This document shows positions 46,555-58,791 of a stretch of 64,000 nt of DNA, piece by piece (the first letter of the stretch is position 1; every line of letters starts with the position of its first letter). The position numbers and the translations under genes were made by a program. Below the pieces are notes generated by a model. That model saw nothing but the letters and a program-made list of their open reading frames with translations. It searched no databases and was not told the DNA's origin. Where the stretch lies: the NCBI GenBank assembly GCA_037043455.1, contig JAWPHD010010992.1, positions 23,847-87,846 of the forward strand, written 5' to 3'. The stretch is from Cyrtodaria siliqua (lineage: Eukaryota > Mollusca > Bivalvia > Adapedonta > Hiatellidae).

Positions 46555-47215
46555 TATTATGCTTCCGATATCCGGAGTATAAATTAAAGTAAAGCAGTTC
46601 TAATCTCGGTAATTTCTAATATACTTCCGATTTTCCGGAGACTAATATATTCAATGACCAGCCAAAACGCCGATTGTTTTCATACAGGGCGGAGGTCACA
46701 TTTATTTTAAAATTTTCCCGATTGTCCGGAATATACTTATTATTGACCTTCCGATTTTCCGGAGGCTAAACTATTCAATGACCAGCCAAAATGCCGATTG
46801 TGTTTATACAGGGCGGCGGTCCAATTTATTTAAAAAGATTCCCGATTGTGCGGAATATACGTATTGATGCATTGTCCGAAAAAGTTCCTATTGTCCGAAA
46901 TAAGTAATTATACGTTAAACTGTCAATATTTCAGATTGTCCGGAACAAGTAGTTGTATGTTCAACTGTCAATATTTCCGATTGTCCGGTATAAATAGTTG
47001 TATGTTTAACTGTCCATATTTTCGATTGTCCGGAATATGAAACTATTGAAGTTGATCTGTCAATACCTCCAATTGTCCGGAAGATGAAATAAATGTTGAA
47101 TTGCCAATATGTCCGATTGTCCGGAATAAGTAATTATATGTTCAACTGTCAATATTTCTGATTGTCCAGAACATAATGAACATACGTTGAACTATCACTT
47201 TATCTATACATTAAT
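46555..47215. repeat. GATTGTCCGGAA repeat block, copy 1
   Basis: About ten units with CCGATTGTCCGGAATA and AACTGTCAATATTTC spaced ~45-75 bp. The block, including flanks such as CTTCCGATATCCGGAGTATA and GACCAGCCAAAA, recurs at 53690-54680. Confidence 0.88.
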
Positions 47216-48325
47216 AATTACAATAACATATTAAAAACATAAAATTAGCCATGGCCAATCATGCCAAAAATATCTCATAATTAATGATGATTCTCAGTCA
47301 GGCTTTTCTATGCTTTTTATGTAATCCCACGTTTTGTTGTAATAAGTATCATTTATTCGAATTCACATATTGTGGAACGCACCTGAAGATGAATAAGTAT
47401 ATAGCGAGCGATTTAAAACTATATTTTATCAATTTGAAACAAAAATTTCGATATTTTTTTTATTTAGTACTAGGTAAGTTTGTGATCACGTGTGTGCTAG
47501 GTATTTATTATTCATATTTAGTGTTAGAAATGCTACACATTAACAACACATATCGGTGGTGTAGTGGTAATCTTTAGGTATTAAAAAGCAAGTAAGAGAA
47601 CAAAGTCCCGCTTCGTCAACTATTTTTTATATCTAATATAGTCGAAGCCGTATTTATCGATGCTACCAAGGCAGGACATAATGTAGTTTATTTAGTTTAC
47701 GAATTAATTACTTATATACTGATTTTTTGGACTGAAACTACTTCACTCGTGACTCATTCATATTCACGTGCCAGTGCCATTTAAAGTATAGAGTCTGCAG
47801 CTTTAAAAAAGTTTCAGTAAAGTATAGAGTCGTTAGCTTTAAAGCTATTTCAGTCATATCACGATAGCAGTGAGCCCAATGCTGAACATTACAGTGCTGT
47901 CACGCTGAAACAAGCAAGGTTTTACGCAAGCGTAAAATAGCTGCCGAGAGACAAGAAGTTAACATAATAATCTATCAAGTCACGGGTGTTAAAACAATAT
48001 TGAAAAGAATAAATGTTGTCACGGAGACATAAACACGCCACGACCGTTTTTCTTACATTCTTTCCGATTTTTACCACCAGTTCTTCCTACCAGGCATTTT
48101 AAATCAATGTGGGCGACCTCGCTTCTTTCTGCCCAAAAACCTTGACATGCCTTACATATTGATTACAATTACCTTGTAATACGACGTGCTAGAAGTACAC
48201 ATCGCCACAGAAATACAATTGTTCACGTGTGCGTTAGAGTGTACATTATTACAACACATATAAACGGTTCAGTGTTACCATGTGTAATTATTAAGATTGC
48301 GTTATCAAAGTGACAAATGTAAAGG
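47216..48325. other. Non-coding sequence with one inverted-duplicate arm
   Basis: 48140-48290 is an inverted, diverged copy of about 52200-52395 (ACATATTGATTACAATT, ACGACGTGCTAGAAGTAC). No gene. A tRNA-like GGTGGTGTAGTGGTAATC occurs at 47554 but no cloverleaf is evident. Confidence 0.5.
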
Positions 48326-49010
48326 AATAATATTATAAAATTATTGCCTTTTAGTGAGGTCGATATGTGTATTTATCGACCTGAGAAAAGTGATATCGAC
48401 CGAGGCGATAGCCGAGATCGATATCACTTTTCTATCACTTTTTTCAGGTCGATAAATACACATATTACATAATTGTCTGTTATTGGTATAGGAAATACTG
48501 GGAATAGAAAAGCTATATCTACTCGTTTGCTCTACTGGGAAATATCCCAGTACGGAACATTGCTCGGCCTTTTCCGTCAGTGGCGGAAATGCCAAATGAC
48601 GTTCCGATTGTTTTACGGACGTCTTCGTCAGATTCCGTCACTAGGAAATAACGATTACGGAAATTAACGAATAGTTCCGGTTCCACTTGTTTTGTTTGTA
48701 TGACGGATGATGTAATATCGTCTTGGCGTTCTCGTGCAAACTGGTGTAAAAAGGCGTGAATCATTAGAAATATTAATAAAATATCATTTTAAATTATGTA
48801 ATATATAGTTTAATAACCAGTGTTTTTGAGATACTGAAAATATCTCCCTCGCTAGATAAATGGCCCCGATATAAGAACTTGTGATCCGCACTCGTTCTTA
48901 TATCGGGGCCATTTCTCTACCTCGGGAGATATTTCCCGTATCCCAAAAACACTGTTTATTAAACTCTATATATCGACCGAACCTAAAAGGCAACAATTAT
49001 TTTATTATTA
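48326..49010. mobile_element. Foldback element with two internal hairpins
   Basis: Outer TIR-like ends (TATAAAATTATTGCCTTTTA and CTAAAAGGCAACAATTATTT). Inside are two long hairpins: 48355-48470 (GGTCGATATGTGTATTTATC / inverse) and about 48805-48975 (GATAAATGGCCCCGATATAA / inverse). No coding sequence. Confidence 0.75.
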
Positions 49011-49020
49011 AATCAAATTA

Positions 49021-49325
49021 TTCATGGAATTTTGAATTTTGAATTTTTGAATTTTTGAATTTTGAAATTTTGAAATTTTGGAATTCTGAAATTTTGAAAT
49101 TTAAATTTTGAGCTTTGAAATTTTGAATTTTGAATTGAGAATTTTGAAATTTTGAAATTTTTGAATTTTGAAATTTTTGAATTTTGAAATTTTTGAATTT
49201 TTGAATTTTGAAATTTTGAATTTTTGAAATTTTGAATTTTTGAAATTTTGAATTTTTGAAATTTTGAATTTTGAAAATTTTGAATTTTGAATTTTGATTA
49301 TATTTTGAATTTTGATTATTCATGG
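49021..49325. repeat. (GAATTTTGAAATTTT)n low-complexity tract
   Basis: Almost pure permutations of TTTTGAAA and TTTTGAAT. The 107-codon Asn/Lys/Phe-rich opposite-strand frame is an artefact. Confidence 0.93.
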
Positions 49326-49914
49326 AAATTGAATTTTTCATACTTATTTTTCACAGGTCAATATACAAAAGTCAATATACGTATTTCAGGTCAATATACC
49401 TTTTTATTTTTAATCATGTGATCAACTTTTAATCAGTTGTATTCATTGAATAATTTGATTTAATAATAAAAACCAATGAAAATTAAAAAAAAGTAGAAAA
49501 AGGGAAATCAGCAGGCTTGAACCCTACCTTCCTGAGGCTTCTGAATGTTTCGTATAGTAATGAGTTCAGTAGACTGGTTTACGAAAACGTCATTTCAGCA
49601 AGTGAAATGGTAACCTTTCAACATTACAAAATATGTGTTTATACCATTCAAGTATTTCAGACGAGTTCTCTGGGAATTCAAGTTGTAAAGCATGTTTATA
49701 GCTGAAAAACTCAAAGAAACTATTCATTACTACCTTACCATGTGCAATTACTAAAGTCATATAAGAGTCTGCTGCCTTCGGCAGCAGAATAACACGTCTG
49801 TATCTCACACCATGGTCAAATAATACCGAAATCAGGCTGACCAGCCATAGTCTTCCTATGCTGAACGTTTCAACAAGGGAAATTCAAGTATCTCTTTTAT
49901 GAATTCTAGGATGT

Positions 49915-49983
49915 GATTTGGACGGAAATCGAACCCACGACCTCCTGTATGAGAGGCGTGCGCTCTATCAAAGCAACCCGCCT
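49915..49983 (-). pseudogene. tRNA-like sequence with CAT anticodon-like loop
   Basis: The minus strand reads a D-arm-like TTTGATAGAGCGCACG, an anticodon arm CCTCTCATACAGGAGG and T-arm GTGGGTTCGATTTCC. The 5' and 3' acceptor strands do not pair, so it is a tRNA-derived fragment or pseudogene. Confidence 0.45.
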
Positions 49984-50012
49984 TTTGTTTTTTTAAATAT
50001 AAACATATTTTT

Positions 50013-50962
50013 AGCTCGACTGATCAGAGATCAGCAGAGCTTATGCCGTGGTGCGGCATCCGTCGTCCGTCTGTCCGTCTGTCTGTCCGTAAACTTTTTT
50101 TTATAGCGACTACTCCTCTGAAACTACTTGACGGATTTTCATGAAACTTCATAAGAATGTTGCTCTTGATGTCTAATTGATCCTAGCAAAATTTCAGGTC
50201 GGCCGGAAATTCAAGATGGCCGCCATGGCTAAAAATAGTTTTTTTTCAAAATACAAGTTTGTAGCGACTACTTCTTGAAAACTATAAGTGATATTGATAT
50301 GGGACTTTTTGTAAAATGATCAGCATGACATGATGTTAGTCCTTGTCAAAAATCGTTTTGATTCGATGTTAAACATGGCTGTCAGCGGCCATCTTTGTTT
50401 ACATAGAGTTTTATAATGAAAACTTGTAGCGACTATTCCTCTGAAACTACTTGACGGATTTTTATGAAACTTCACAGGAATGTTGCTCTTGATGTCTAAT
50501 TGATCCTAGGAAAATTTCAGGTCGGCCGGAAATTCAAGATGGCCGCTACGGCTAAAAATAGATTTTTAAAAAAGAAGTTTGTAGCGACTACGTCTTGAAA
50601 ACTATAAGTGATATTGATATGGGACTTTTTGTAAAATGATCAGCATGACATGATGCTTATCAGAGTCAAACATTATTTTGATTCGACGTTAAACATGGCT
50701 GCCAGTGGCCATCTTTGTTTACATAGAGTTATATGATGAAAACTTGTAGCGACTACTCCTCTGAAACTACTTGGCGGATTTTCATGAAACTTTACAGGAT
50801 TGTTGCTCTTGATGTCTAATTGATCCTAGCGAAATTTCAGGTTGGCCGGAAATTCAAGATGGCCGCCACGGCTAAAAATAATTTTTCAAAACACAAGTCT
50901 GTAGCGACTACTTCCTGAAATCAAAATCAATCAATAGAGCTTCAAGGTCATTGACCTCTTGT
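50013..50962. repeat. Hairpin-headed tandem-array element, copy 3
   Basis: Opening hairpin AGCTCGACTGATC / GATCAGCAGAGCT (50013-50041), then two ~310-bp monomers and a partial third with GTAGCGACTACTCCTCTGAA, TTGCTCTTGATGTCTAATTG and AAATTCAAGATGGCCGC. It ends at TCATTGACCTCTTGTT. Non-coding. Confidence 0.82.
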
Positions 50963-51636
50963 TTATTTTAAATAATTGGATATTTTTGTTAGTATGGACA
51001 CAGACATGTTATTAGGTCTGTGGTATGGAGTAACACCAGCAGAAGACGATACGTCAAAAGACATAAGACGAAAATCAAGTAATAACTTAAACATATAGAC
51101 TTTCGTAAGATATGGACGGCTTTTATATAATACACAAACGGAACATTTAAACACCGTGCTTACATGATTAAAAGCTAGATTTGTGTCATAGTTCTTGACA
51201 CGTGGCTAGATGTTTAAAAATAAAATCGTGAATTAAATAAAATGTCCTGTCTTAAATGAGGACATTTAAAAGCCGTCATGCCTGGTTTTGAATATAAAAT
51301 TGCTTAAATAATATTAATTACACTCACACGCGTCGTAATTACCGGTTTCGTAAAATTATTACACGCAGAACTGGACGGAAATGACCGAGCGATGATTCGA
51401 CCTACATTTGCATATATATCACACTAGTCTAGTGTATGGCATTCATGGCCATGGCTTTATTTCATTTCTAAACTGGAAGTTATGCGAAAAGTTGTGATCG
51501 CTTATGCTCTTTTTTAAACCTGTTTTCCATTAAATAGCCAGTAATGCTTTTCTGTAAAGTTCAGTGTAATGGGTATTGTAAATTGTGTTCTTGTTTTCAT
51601 TTTTTCCGTCTCATATTGTCGTTTTATGTTCTCAAG
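50963..51636. other. Non-coding sequence
   Basis: No gene or repeat recognised; a 63-codon minus-strand frame at 50963-51154 has no clear similarity. Confidence 0.45.
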
Positions 51637-52106
51637 TATACTGAAAGGAAAAAGAAACGCGACAGGGGAATTTCCGCTATATATTGTATGTACAATATGC
51701 AGCTGTTAATCGTACATGGCTACGTAAAATCTTTCCTTTCGGAAAAAAGACTAAAACAACACGCACGTAACACAGCAAATAGTATTCCTGCAAAGTTTCA
51801 TTATTGACAGAGTACGCGTAGGATGTAAAAGTTTACAAACTCTTTACGTTAAATACAGGTTAAATACAGTACTGAACTGGCACATTTTTCAAAGAGGAAC
51901 TTCTACATTTATGAATTTCTTGTTACAACGTCTACTGTGATTAAAACGTCTACAACATCAGAGTTGTGTCTTTTCTCTAACTAACTGCAACTTTTTTTTT
52001 ACAAAACATCTTGGGATTTCCTTGGACTATATATGGAATTAAGTGTGCAGTATATACAACAGATAAGGGAAATACCCGTGTCGAGTTTCTTTTTCCTTTC
52101 AGTATA
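51637..52106. mobile_element. TIR family T, copy 4 (diverged right arm)
   Basis: Left arm TATACTGAAAGGAAAAAGAA with variant GCGACAGGGGAATTTCCGC; the right arm carries related CGACACGGGTATTTCCC with several mismatches. The interior matches copy 3. Confidence 0.88.
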
Positions 52107-52393
52107 TATTGTGTGCGCTATTAACATTACGCTGAGGGTTTAATTCGCTGCGGGAACGGCAGCGACTCTTATATGGTTTTTATATTTGCACATGGTAAGG
52201 TCGCAATGAACAGTTCCTTTACATTTTTCACTTGGATAAAGCAATCTTATAATTACACATTGTAGCAGTGAACAGTTTATTTGTGTTATCACGCACTCTC
52301 TAACGCACATGTGAACAATTATATTTCTGTGCTGATGAGTACTTCTAGCACGTCGTGTTACAACAGTGAATTGTAATCAATATGTAAGGCATT

Positions 52394-52684
52394 GTTGGAG
52401 CCCAGCCTCTTCATATAGGTGCTTATTACAGGCCATATGATTGTTGAAGCCCAGCCTCTTCATATAGGTGCTTATTACAGGCCATATAATTGTTGGAGCC
52501 CAGCCTCTTCATATAGGTGCTTATTACAGGCCATATAATTGTTGGAGCCCAGCCTCTTCATATAGGTGCTTATTACAGGCCATATGATTGTTGGAGCCCA
52601 GCCTCTTCATATAGGTGCTTATTACAGGCCATATGATTGTTGGAGCCCAGCCTCTTCATATAGGTGCTTATTACAGGCCATATG
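52394..52684. repeat. 49-bp tandem repeat, 6 copies
   Basis: Copies start at 52394, 52443, 52492, 52541, 52590 and 52639. Unit begins GTTGGAGCCCAGCCTCTTCA and ends GGCCATATGATT. Nearly identical, with GTTGAAG and ATAATT variants. Confidence 0.96.
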
Positions 52685-53689
52685 CACATGATGAAGACAG
52701 TCTAGAAGAATTAGGGAAGTCACTTGAACTAGTCAGGAAGAACAAAGACACAGGTGCGCAACCTGCTCAAACTTACCCGTGAGGGTGTGCATCAGTATAG
52801 AGAGATAGATAGATAAATATCAGACTTATACAAAAAAACACAAAAAAAACAACAAACAAAAACAACAACAACAACATTGTCATGGCTGATATTAGGGAGG
52901 AATTGCTCTGAATGCAACGACCGTGAATACGCTATCGTTACATCAAAAAACAAACAAAAAACAATTGAAATTATACCTCATTACATTGCTTATGTAGATA
53001 TTTTAGGTGCGACAATGGAATTTTACAAACGTTCATGATCTAACGTCGCGTGACAAGTAACCGCAGATGAAGTTCTCTCAATTTACGGAACCCGGTGTTT
53101 TAGGATAAAGAGGAAATCTGCAGTATTATCTGGAGAGATAAATTACATGTTCTCCGATACATAACTCCCATACATACCAGTAGGGGGTTGTCCGCGAAAG
53201 GCTTGGTATCCCGAAGATGTAAATGGTTCGATGGGATTAATGGATTTAGTCCAAGATGTACTCTATCTATTAGGGAAACTATTAACAATACTTACCAATA
53301 CATGGGTATTATAACACGCTTGTACTAATTACAACTTATCATATTTGTATTATATTATAAGAGCAGATACAGATGTTGAATTTAATCTCTGTAAACATCA
53401 TTTAACGTCACGAATCTCAATAACATTGAGTCTCCATTGCTTTCCTATTTTCCCTAGAGGTTTTCAGATGGAAATTCTAAAGAAAGTCAGGGTATTAGAA
53501 GATGCCTTTCTGGTCTGAGCGTAGATTCTTCCTACCTCCCCTCCTGCGCAAAACAAAAAAAACAACACTAAAAAAATAAAAACGCTAGGTTTCAATTAGG
53601 GTTAGGGTAATTGGCTCGCAGATTTCCCGGCTTTCTGAAGTTTTTTCCTGTTAATCACGATTCTACTCCCGAACTATTGTGGTATGTTC
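52685..53689. other. Non-coding sequence
   Basis: Includes an A/C-rich simple tract (52830-52875). No gene recognised. Confidence 0.5.
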
Positions 53690-54680
53690 CTATATCGGGA
53701 GTATATATTAAAGTAAAACATTTATAATCCCGGTGGCATTGCCAGCACGTATCTGCCTAACATTGAATGAAAACGATATAGATTACATGCGGAACAAACA
53801 TTAATTTATTATTATGCTTCCGATATCCGGAGTATAAATTAAAGAAAAACATTTCTAATCTCGGTAATTTCTAATATACTTTCGATTTTCCGGAGTATAA
53901 TATATTCATTGACCAGCCAATATGCCGATTGTTTTCATACAGAGTGGCGGTCTAATTTGTTATTCCCGATTGTCCGGAATATACTTATTCTTGACCTTCG
54001 GATTTTCCGAAGGCTAAAATATTCAATGACCTGCCAAAATGCCGATTGTGTTTATAAGGTCCAATTTATTTGAAAATATTCCCGATGTCCGGAATATACG
54101 TATTGATGCATTGTCCGAAAATTTCCTATTGTCCGAAATAAGTAATTATATGTTGAACTGTCAATATTTCAAATTGTCCGGAATAAGTAGTTGTATGTTC
54201 AACTGTCAATATTTCCGATTGTCCGATTTTAAAATATTCCCGATTGTCCGGAATATACTTATTCTTGACCTTCCGATTTTCCGGAGGCTAAAATATTCAA
54301 TGACCAGCCAAAATGCCGATTGTGTTTTTATACAGGGCGGCGGTTCAATTTATTTGAAAATATTCCCGATTTTTCCTGAATATACGTATTAATGCATTGT
54401 CCGAAAATGTCTTATTGTCCGAAATAAGTAATTATACGTTGAACTGTCAGTATTTCCGATTATCCGGAATAAGTAGTTGTATGTTCAACTGTCAATATTT
54501 CCGATTGTCCGGAATATGAAAACTGTTGAAGTTGATCTGTCAATACCTCCGTTGTCCGGAAGATGAAATAAATGTTGAATTGCCAACATGTCCGATTGTT
54601 CGGAATAAGTAATTATAGGTTCAACTGTCAATATTTCTGATTGTCCGGAACCTAATGAACATATGTTGAACTATCACTTA
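53690..54680. repeat. GATTGTCCGGAA repeat block, copy 2
   Basis: Parallel to 46555-47215, but with the GACCAGCCAA / CGATTGTGTTTATA segment duplicated, making it about 300 bp longer. Confidence 0.88.
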
Positions 54681-55572
54681 TTTATGCATTATTAACTATA
54701 ATGCCATATTAAATACATAAATCAGCCATGGCCAATTATGCCAAAAAATAATTAAAGATGATTCCCAGTCAGTCTTTTCTGTTTTTTTATTAATCCCACT
54801 TTTTGTAATAATGGTCATATCTATGTCATGTTATCACTGAACCTGAACATACAAGGTTGTATCTCGTCTATGAAATTGACATGCATTTTATGTGCTAATT
54901 TATTTTGCTCAGTATAAAGAAGAGTTATCATTACACGGTCCCGCCTTAATTCCATCAAGCAATGGGAAAGCAGATATTAGCAGACTTTATAACGGATATT
55001 TCGGCAATAAAACATGTTTAAAAACTGAGAAGAAAAAATGAGATAACTGAGAAGAAAAAATGCGATAACCTGTTTTAAATTAGCTATTATATGTTTTAAT
55101 TTTACAATATGCAAACTTTTTAAGCCAAAATTAAGGTTTTATTTCAAACCCCAGCAAACCCGTTTTCGCTTCTTGGAGAAGGGGTATGAAAGTTAATACT
55201 CGGACCACGGAATGAGTTTATCGACCGTTTAACGGACGCACATATGTATTAATGGTGACTCGACAGCGTTTATTCATTTGGATTATTACGTCTGAAATAG
55301 AAGTAATTGTGACACAGAATAATCATTTTTCTGTCCATAAATTGGAATGCAAATTTAGCATCAGTAAATTGCTCTTAAGTGTTTTCATCGGATAACATAG
55401 TGCATTGTTTGCCATGGTAACCACGGTGATTGATATCTTCATTTTATGCCTGGAATTCAGAAAACAACAATTTTCCAGTATGTCAATTTTAATTGAAAGT
55501 GTTTGTTTTAAAATCAGAGTTCGATATTTATATACAGATATCGGTGGTAGCATTTTGTAAAATACTGGCACC
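54681..55572. other. Non-coding sequence
   Basis: Nothing recognised apart from a tandem AACTGAGAAGAAAAAATG doublet near 55022-55065. Confidence 0.45.
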
Positions 55573-55780
55573 GGCGCCACTGAGTTTCGTCGGTGTGTTC
55601 TTGGGTAAGATATTTCTCCTTACCCTCGTTCCTCGGATGGGGTCGTAAAACGGGCGATTCCGTGTATCGGAGAATCTTTTTTCTTCTCCAGGCACATTGC
55701 AGAAACATAGGGATCTATTCGTCAGTAGAAGTCGGACATGTACCTGGATTCCTATGTATCCTTACCCTCGATCTCTTCAA
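55573..55780 (+). mobile_element. tRNA-derived SINE, copy 3 (body only)
   Basis: Matches the body of the SINE at 491-767 from GCCACTGAGTTTCGTCGGTG through the TTCCTATGTATCCTTACCCT region; the tRNA head and tail are absent or decayed. Confidence 0.78.
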
Positions 55781-57153
55781 TTTTGTTTCTTTACATGCTC
55801 ATATTTAGTAGTCTCACCCACAAAATAAAGCGTATAACTATGCATTTTATGAAAATATGTGGTGGTACATACTCATACTGAGAACAATGACGACCAGTTT
55901 AAGGCAATACAATTCTTTATCATTGTCTGCAGATACTATATACCCTGTCATTGGCAATACATTTTATTTTTTAGGTAACTGACATTCAACTTGCACTTGT
56001 ATGTGAAACAATAGGGTTGTTGTTTACTAGCAGTCCCAATCCAGGTTATTTCCATACTATGAATTAACTACGGAGAACGCTGCAATTAACCTATATATGT
56101 TAAGATATATCTCCAAAGCATAGGTTATATTACCAACTGCAATGTATTACCTTAAAGCGTGTATTAACACAAAAATGGTTCGCGCAAATGCATAAACTAG
56201 TTTTAAATTTCATATGCAGCATTCGTTATTGTGATTTATGGGGTGTTAAGGTGTTACACGCCCATTGATTGTTGCATTGAGTTGTGTGTGAATTAAAATT
56301 TAAATGCCATGTTGTCATTCATATCTAGGCCCAAATTAAAAATGAATAACTTACACTCTCATCACAAATGACACATATGCTGCCAAAAAATCTACAGAAA
56401 AATGGGGGTCATGTATCTTCTAAGAATGAATTTGTCTTATGAATGAATGCTCCCTTTAAAAACATAAACACTGAGATGCCAAAACACTGTTTTCATACAC
56501 TCATTTCCATATAAGCAAAAAAATATAAAAACTCACAATTTTAACATGACAATGCTTGAAAAATGTAAAAAAAAGATCAACAATGTGATATAAACCAAAA
56601 ATAGCACTTTAGCACTTTAAATTAGTGAAACTGCCTTTTTTCACAAAAAGAAATAAGAATTATTTATTGACCGCCATTATGCGACCCCAGGCCGACACTT
56701 CCTGTGTTGCAATGGGTGTGCTACACCTTAAGGACTATTGGTCCGCCATCTTTGAAAACAGATCCAAAGTTGATGGGATATGGTCAAGTGAATGTTTAAA
56801 CCAAATGCATATTTTAGGCATGAGCAATGTCAACCATATAGTACATGACAATTATTCAACACTATTGATGTGAACATAATATCAGAACGAATATTTATAT
56901 GGCAGAAATTGTTCCCTTTATATCTGAAAAGTTTGATACAATTTTACACCTAGTTATGTGCATATAATAGTCCAGTTAACCAGCGAGAGCAAAGGAGACA
57001 TCATTTCTAAATACAATAAGCCGTTTTATCACATTATCCGAATTGTGAAGTACACCAACTCAGTCAATTCAGTCGTGAAATGCATACTGCAAATCATACA
57101 TAGGAATCATTTTCAATATTTGCAGAAATTTTCGATGTTTAGCTAGTATGTTT
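55781..57153. other. Non-coding sequence
   Basis: No gene recognised; open frames at 56625-56873 and 56958-57146 lack similarity. GGTCCGCCATCTTTGAAAAC near 56739 resembles repeat vocabulary elsewhere. Confidence 0.4.
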
Positions 57154-57980
57154 CCTCGATTGGGAAACCATTACATGAATTGAATTGAATTGGATTTTAT
57201 AGTCGCACCAACAGCTAAGGTCATATGGCGACTTTTCAGCTTCCATTGGTGGAGGAAGACCCCAGGTACCCTCCGGGCAATTTTCGTGCAAGGGCGGGCA
57301 CCTGGGTAGAACCACCGACGTTCCGCGATTTTGAAACCATTACATGAATTGAACTGAACTGGATTTTATAGTCGCACCAACAGCTAAGGTCATATGGCGA
57401 CTTTCCAGCTTCCATTGGTGGAGGAAGACCCAGGTGCCCCTCCGGGCAATTTTCGTGCAAGGGTGGGCACCTGGGTAGAACCACCGACGGTCTGGCTTTG
57501 CGGAACGTCGGTGGTTCTACCCAGGTGCCCGCCATTGCAACAGCTAAGGTCATATGGCGACTTTCCAGTTTCCATTTGTGGAGGAAGACCCCAGGTGCCC
57601 CTCCGGGCAATTTTCGTGCAAGGGCGGGCACCTGGGTAGAACCACCGACGTTCCAACAGCTAAGGTCATATGGCGACTTTCCAGCTTCCATTGGTGGAGG
57701 AAGACCCCAGGTGCCCCTTCGGGCAATTTTCGTGCAAGGGCGGGCACCTGGGTAGAACCACCGACGAGACCGTCGGTGGTTCTACCCAGGTGCCCGCCCT
57801 TGCACGAAAGACCGTCGGTGGTTCTACCCAGGTGCCCGCCCTTGCACGAAAATTGCCCGGAGGGGCACTTGGGGTCTTCCTCCACCAATGGAAGCTGGAA
57901 AGTCGCCATATGACCTTAGATGTTGGTGCGACTATAAAATCCAATTCAATTCAATTCATGTAATGGTTTCCCAATCGAGG
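57154..57980. mobile_element. Foldback element with amplified GGTGGAGGAAGACC units in both orientations
   Basis: Ends CCTCGATTGGGAAACCATTA and its inverse (57961-57980). Inside, a unit with TTCCATTGGTGGAGGAAGAC, CAATTTTCGTGCAAGGGCGG and GTAGAACCACCGACG occurs about four times forward, with full and partial inverted copies to the right. This produces Pro/Gly-rich open frames on both strands and several phases, none a credible gene. Confidence 0.88.
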
Positions 57981-58199
57981 CACCAGCAGTGCTTATGCGA
58001 TGGCATTTCGTCCGTCGGTGTCGGCGTGGATGTCAGTAAGCTGCAGTTTGTTTCATTACGTGGTCCGACTTCCATACCTAATCCTTTTCCAAGAAGCAAA
58101 AACGGGTTAGCTGGGATATGAAATAAAACCTTAATTTCGGCTTTAAAAGTTTGCATATTGTAAAATTAACACATTTAATAGGTAATTTTAAACAGGTTA

Positions 58200-58735
58200 T
58201 CATGTAAAAAAAGTTTGAAACATGTTTTATTGTCGTAATATGCCCTTAAGATCTCGAATGATTTCAATAATGGGCAAGTTCGGATCAGTAACACCAGAGT
58301 TATGGCCCCTGAATTAGCCAAAATTGCAGTTTTCCATCTTGTTTACATGACATAGGCCACATTCCTTGAGCAATCTTAACCACACTTGCACAGACTGTAT
58401 ATGACCATAAGATCTCGGAAGAGTTCGATAACGGGAAAGATCGGACCAGTAACACCAGAGTTATGGCTCCTGCATTAGCAAAAAATGCAGTTTTTCATCT
58501 TGTTTACACGATAGAGGCCAAATTTCTTGAGCAATCTTAACCAAACTTGCACATATTGTATATGCCCTTAAGATTTCGGAGGAGTTCAATAATGGGCAAG
58601 TTCGGATCAGTAACACTAGAGTTATAGCCCCTGAATTAGCCAAAAATACAGTTTTTCATGTTGTTAACACAATACAAGCCACATTTCTTGAGCTATCTTA
58701 ACCAGAATTACACAGGTTTTATGATTTTTTTTTTA
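58200..58735. repeat. ~160-bp tandem monomers
   Basis: Three units with CGGATCAGTAACACCAGAGT, TATGGCCCCTGAATTAGCC and TTGAGCAATCTTAACCA, followed by a T-rich tract. Confidence 0.85.
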
Positions 58736-58791
58736 ACGTATTTTTATTTTTTATTTTTTTTTTATTAATTTTTTGTTTACATTTTTTTTTT

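Noticed and set aside
47554..47572. Functional tRNA gene starting GGTGGTGTAGTGGTAATC
   Set aside because: Box A-like only; no box B or cloverleaf pairing downstream.
49018..49341. 107-codon minus-strand frame rich in Lys, Asn and Phe
   Set aside because: Low-complexity TTTTGAAA repeat, not a gene.
52394..52684. Possible CRISPR-like array
   Set aside because: Units are contiguous with no unique spacers, and the window is animal DNA; it is an ordinary tandem repeat. The same applies to the 34-bp array at 33885-37650.
57236..57963. Overlapping long frames on both strands with Pro/Gly-rich proteins
   Set aside because: They follow the repeated unit and its inverse; all frames remain open because the unit lacks stops, and no domain is recognisable.
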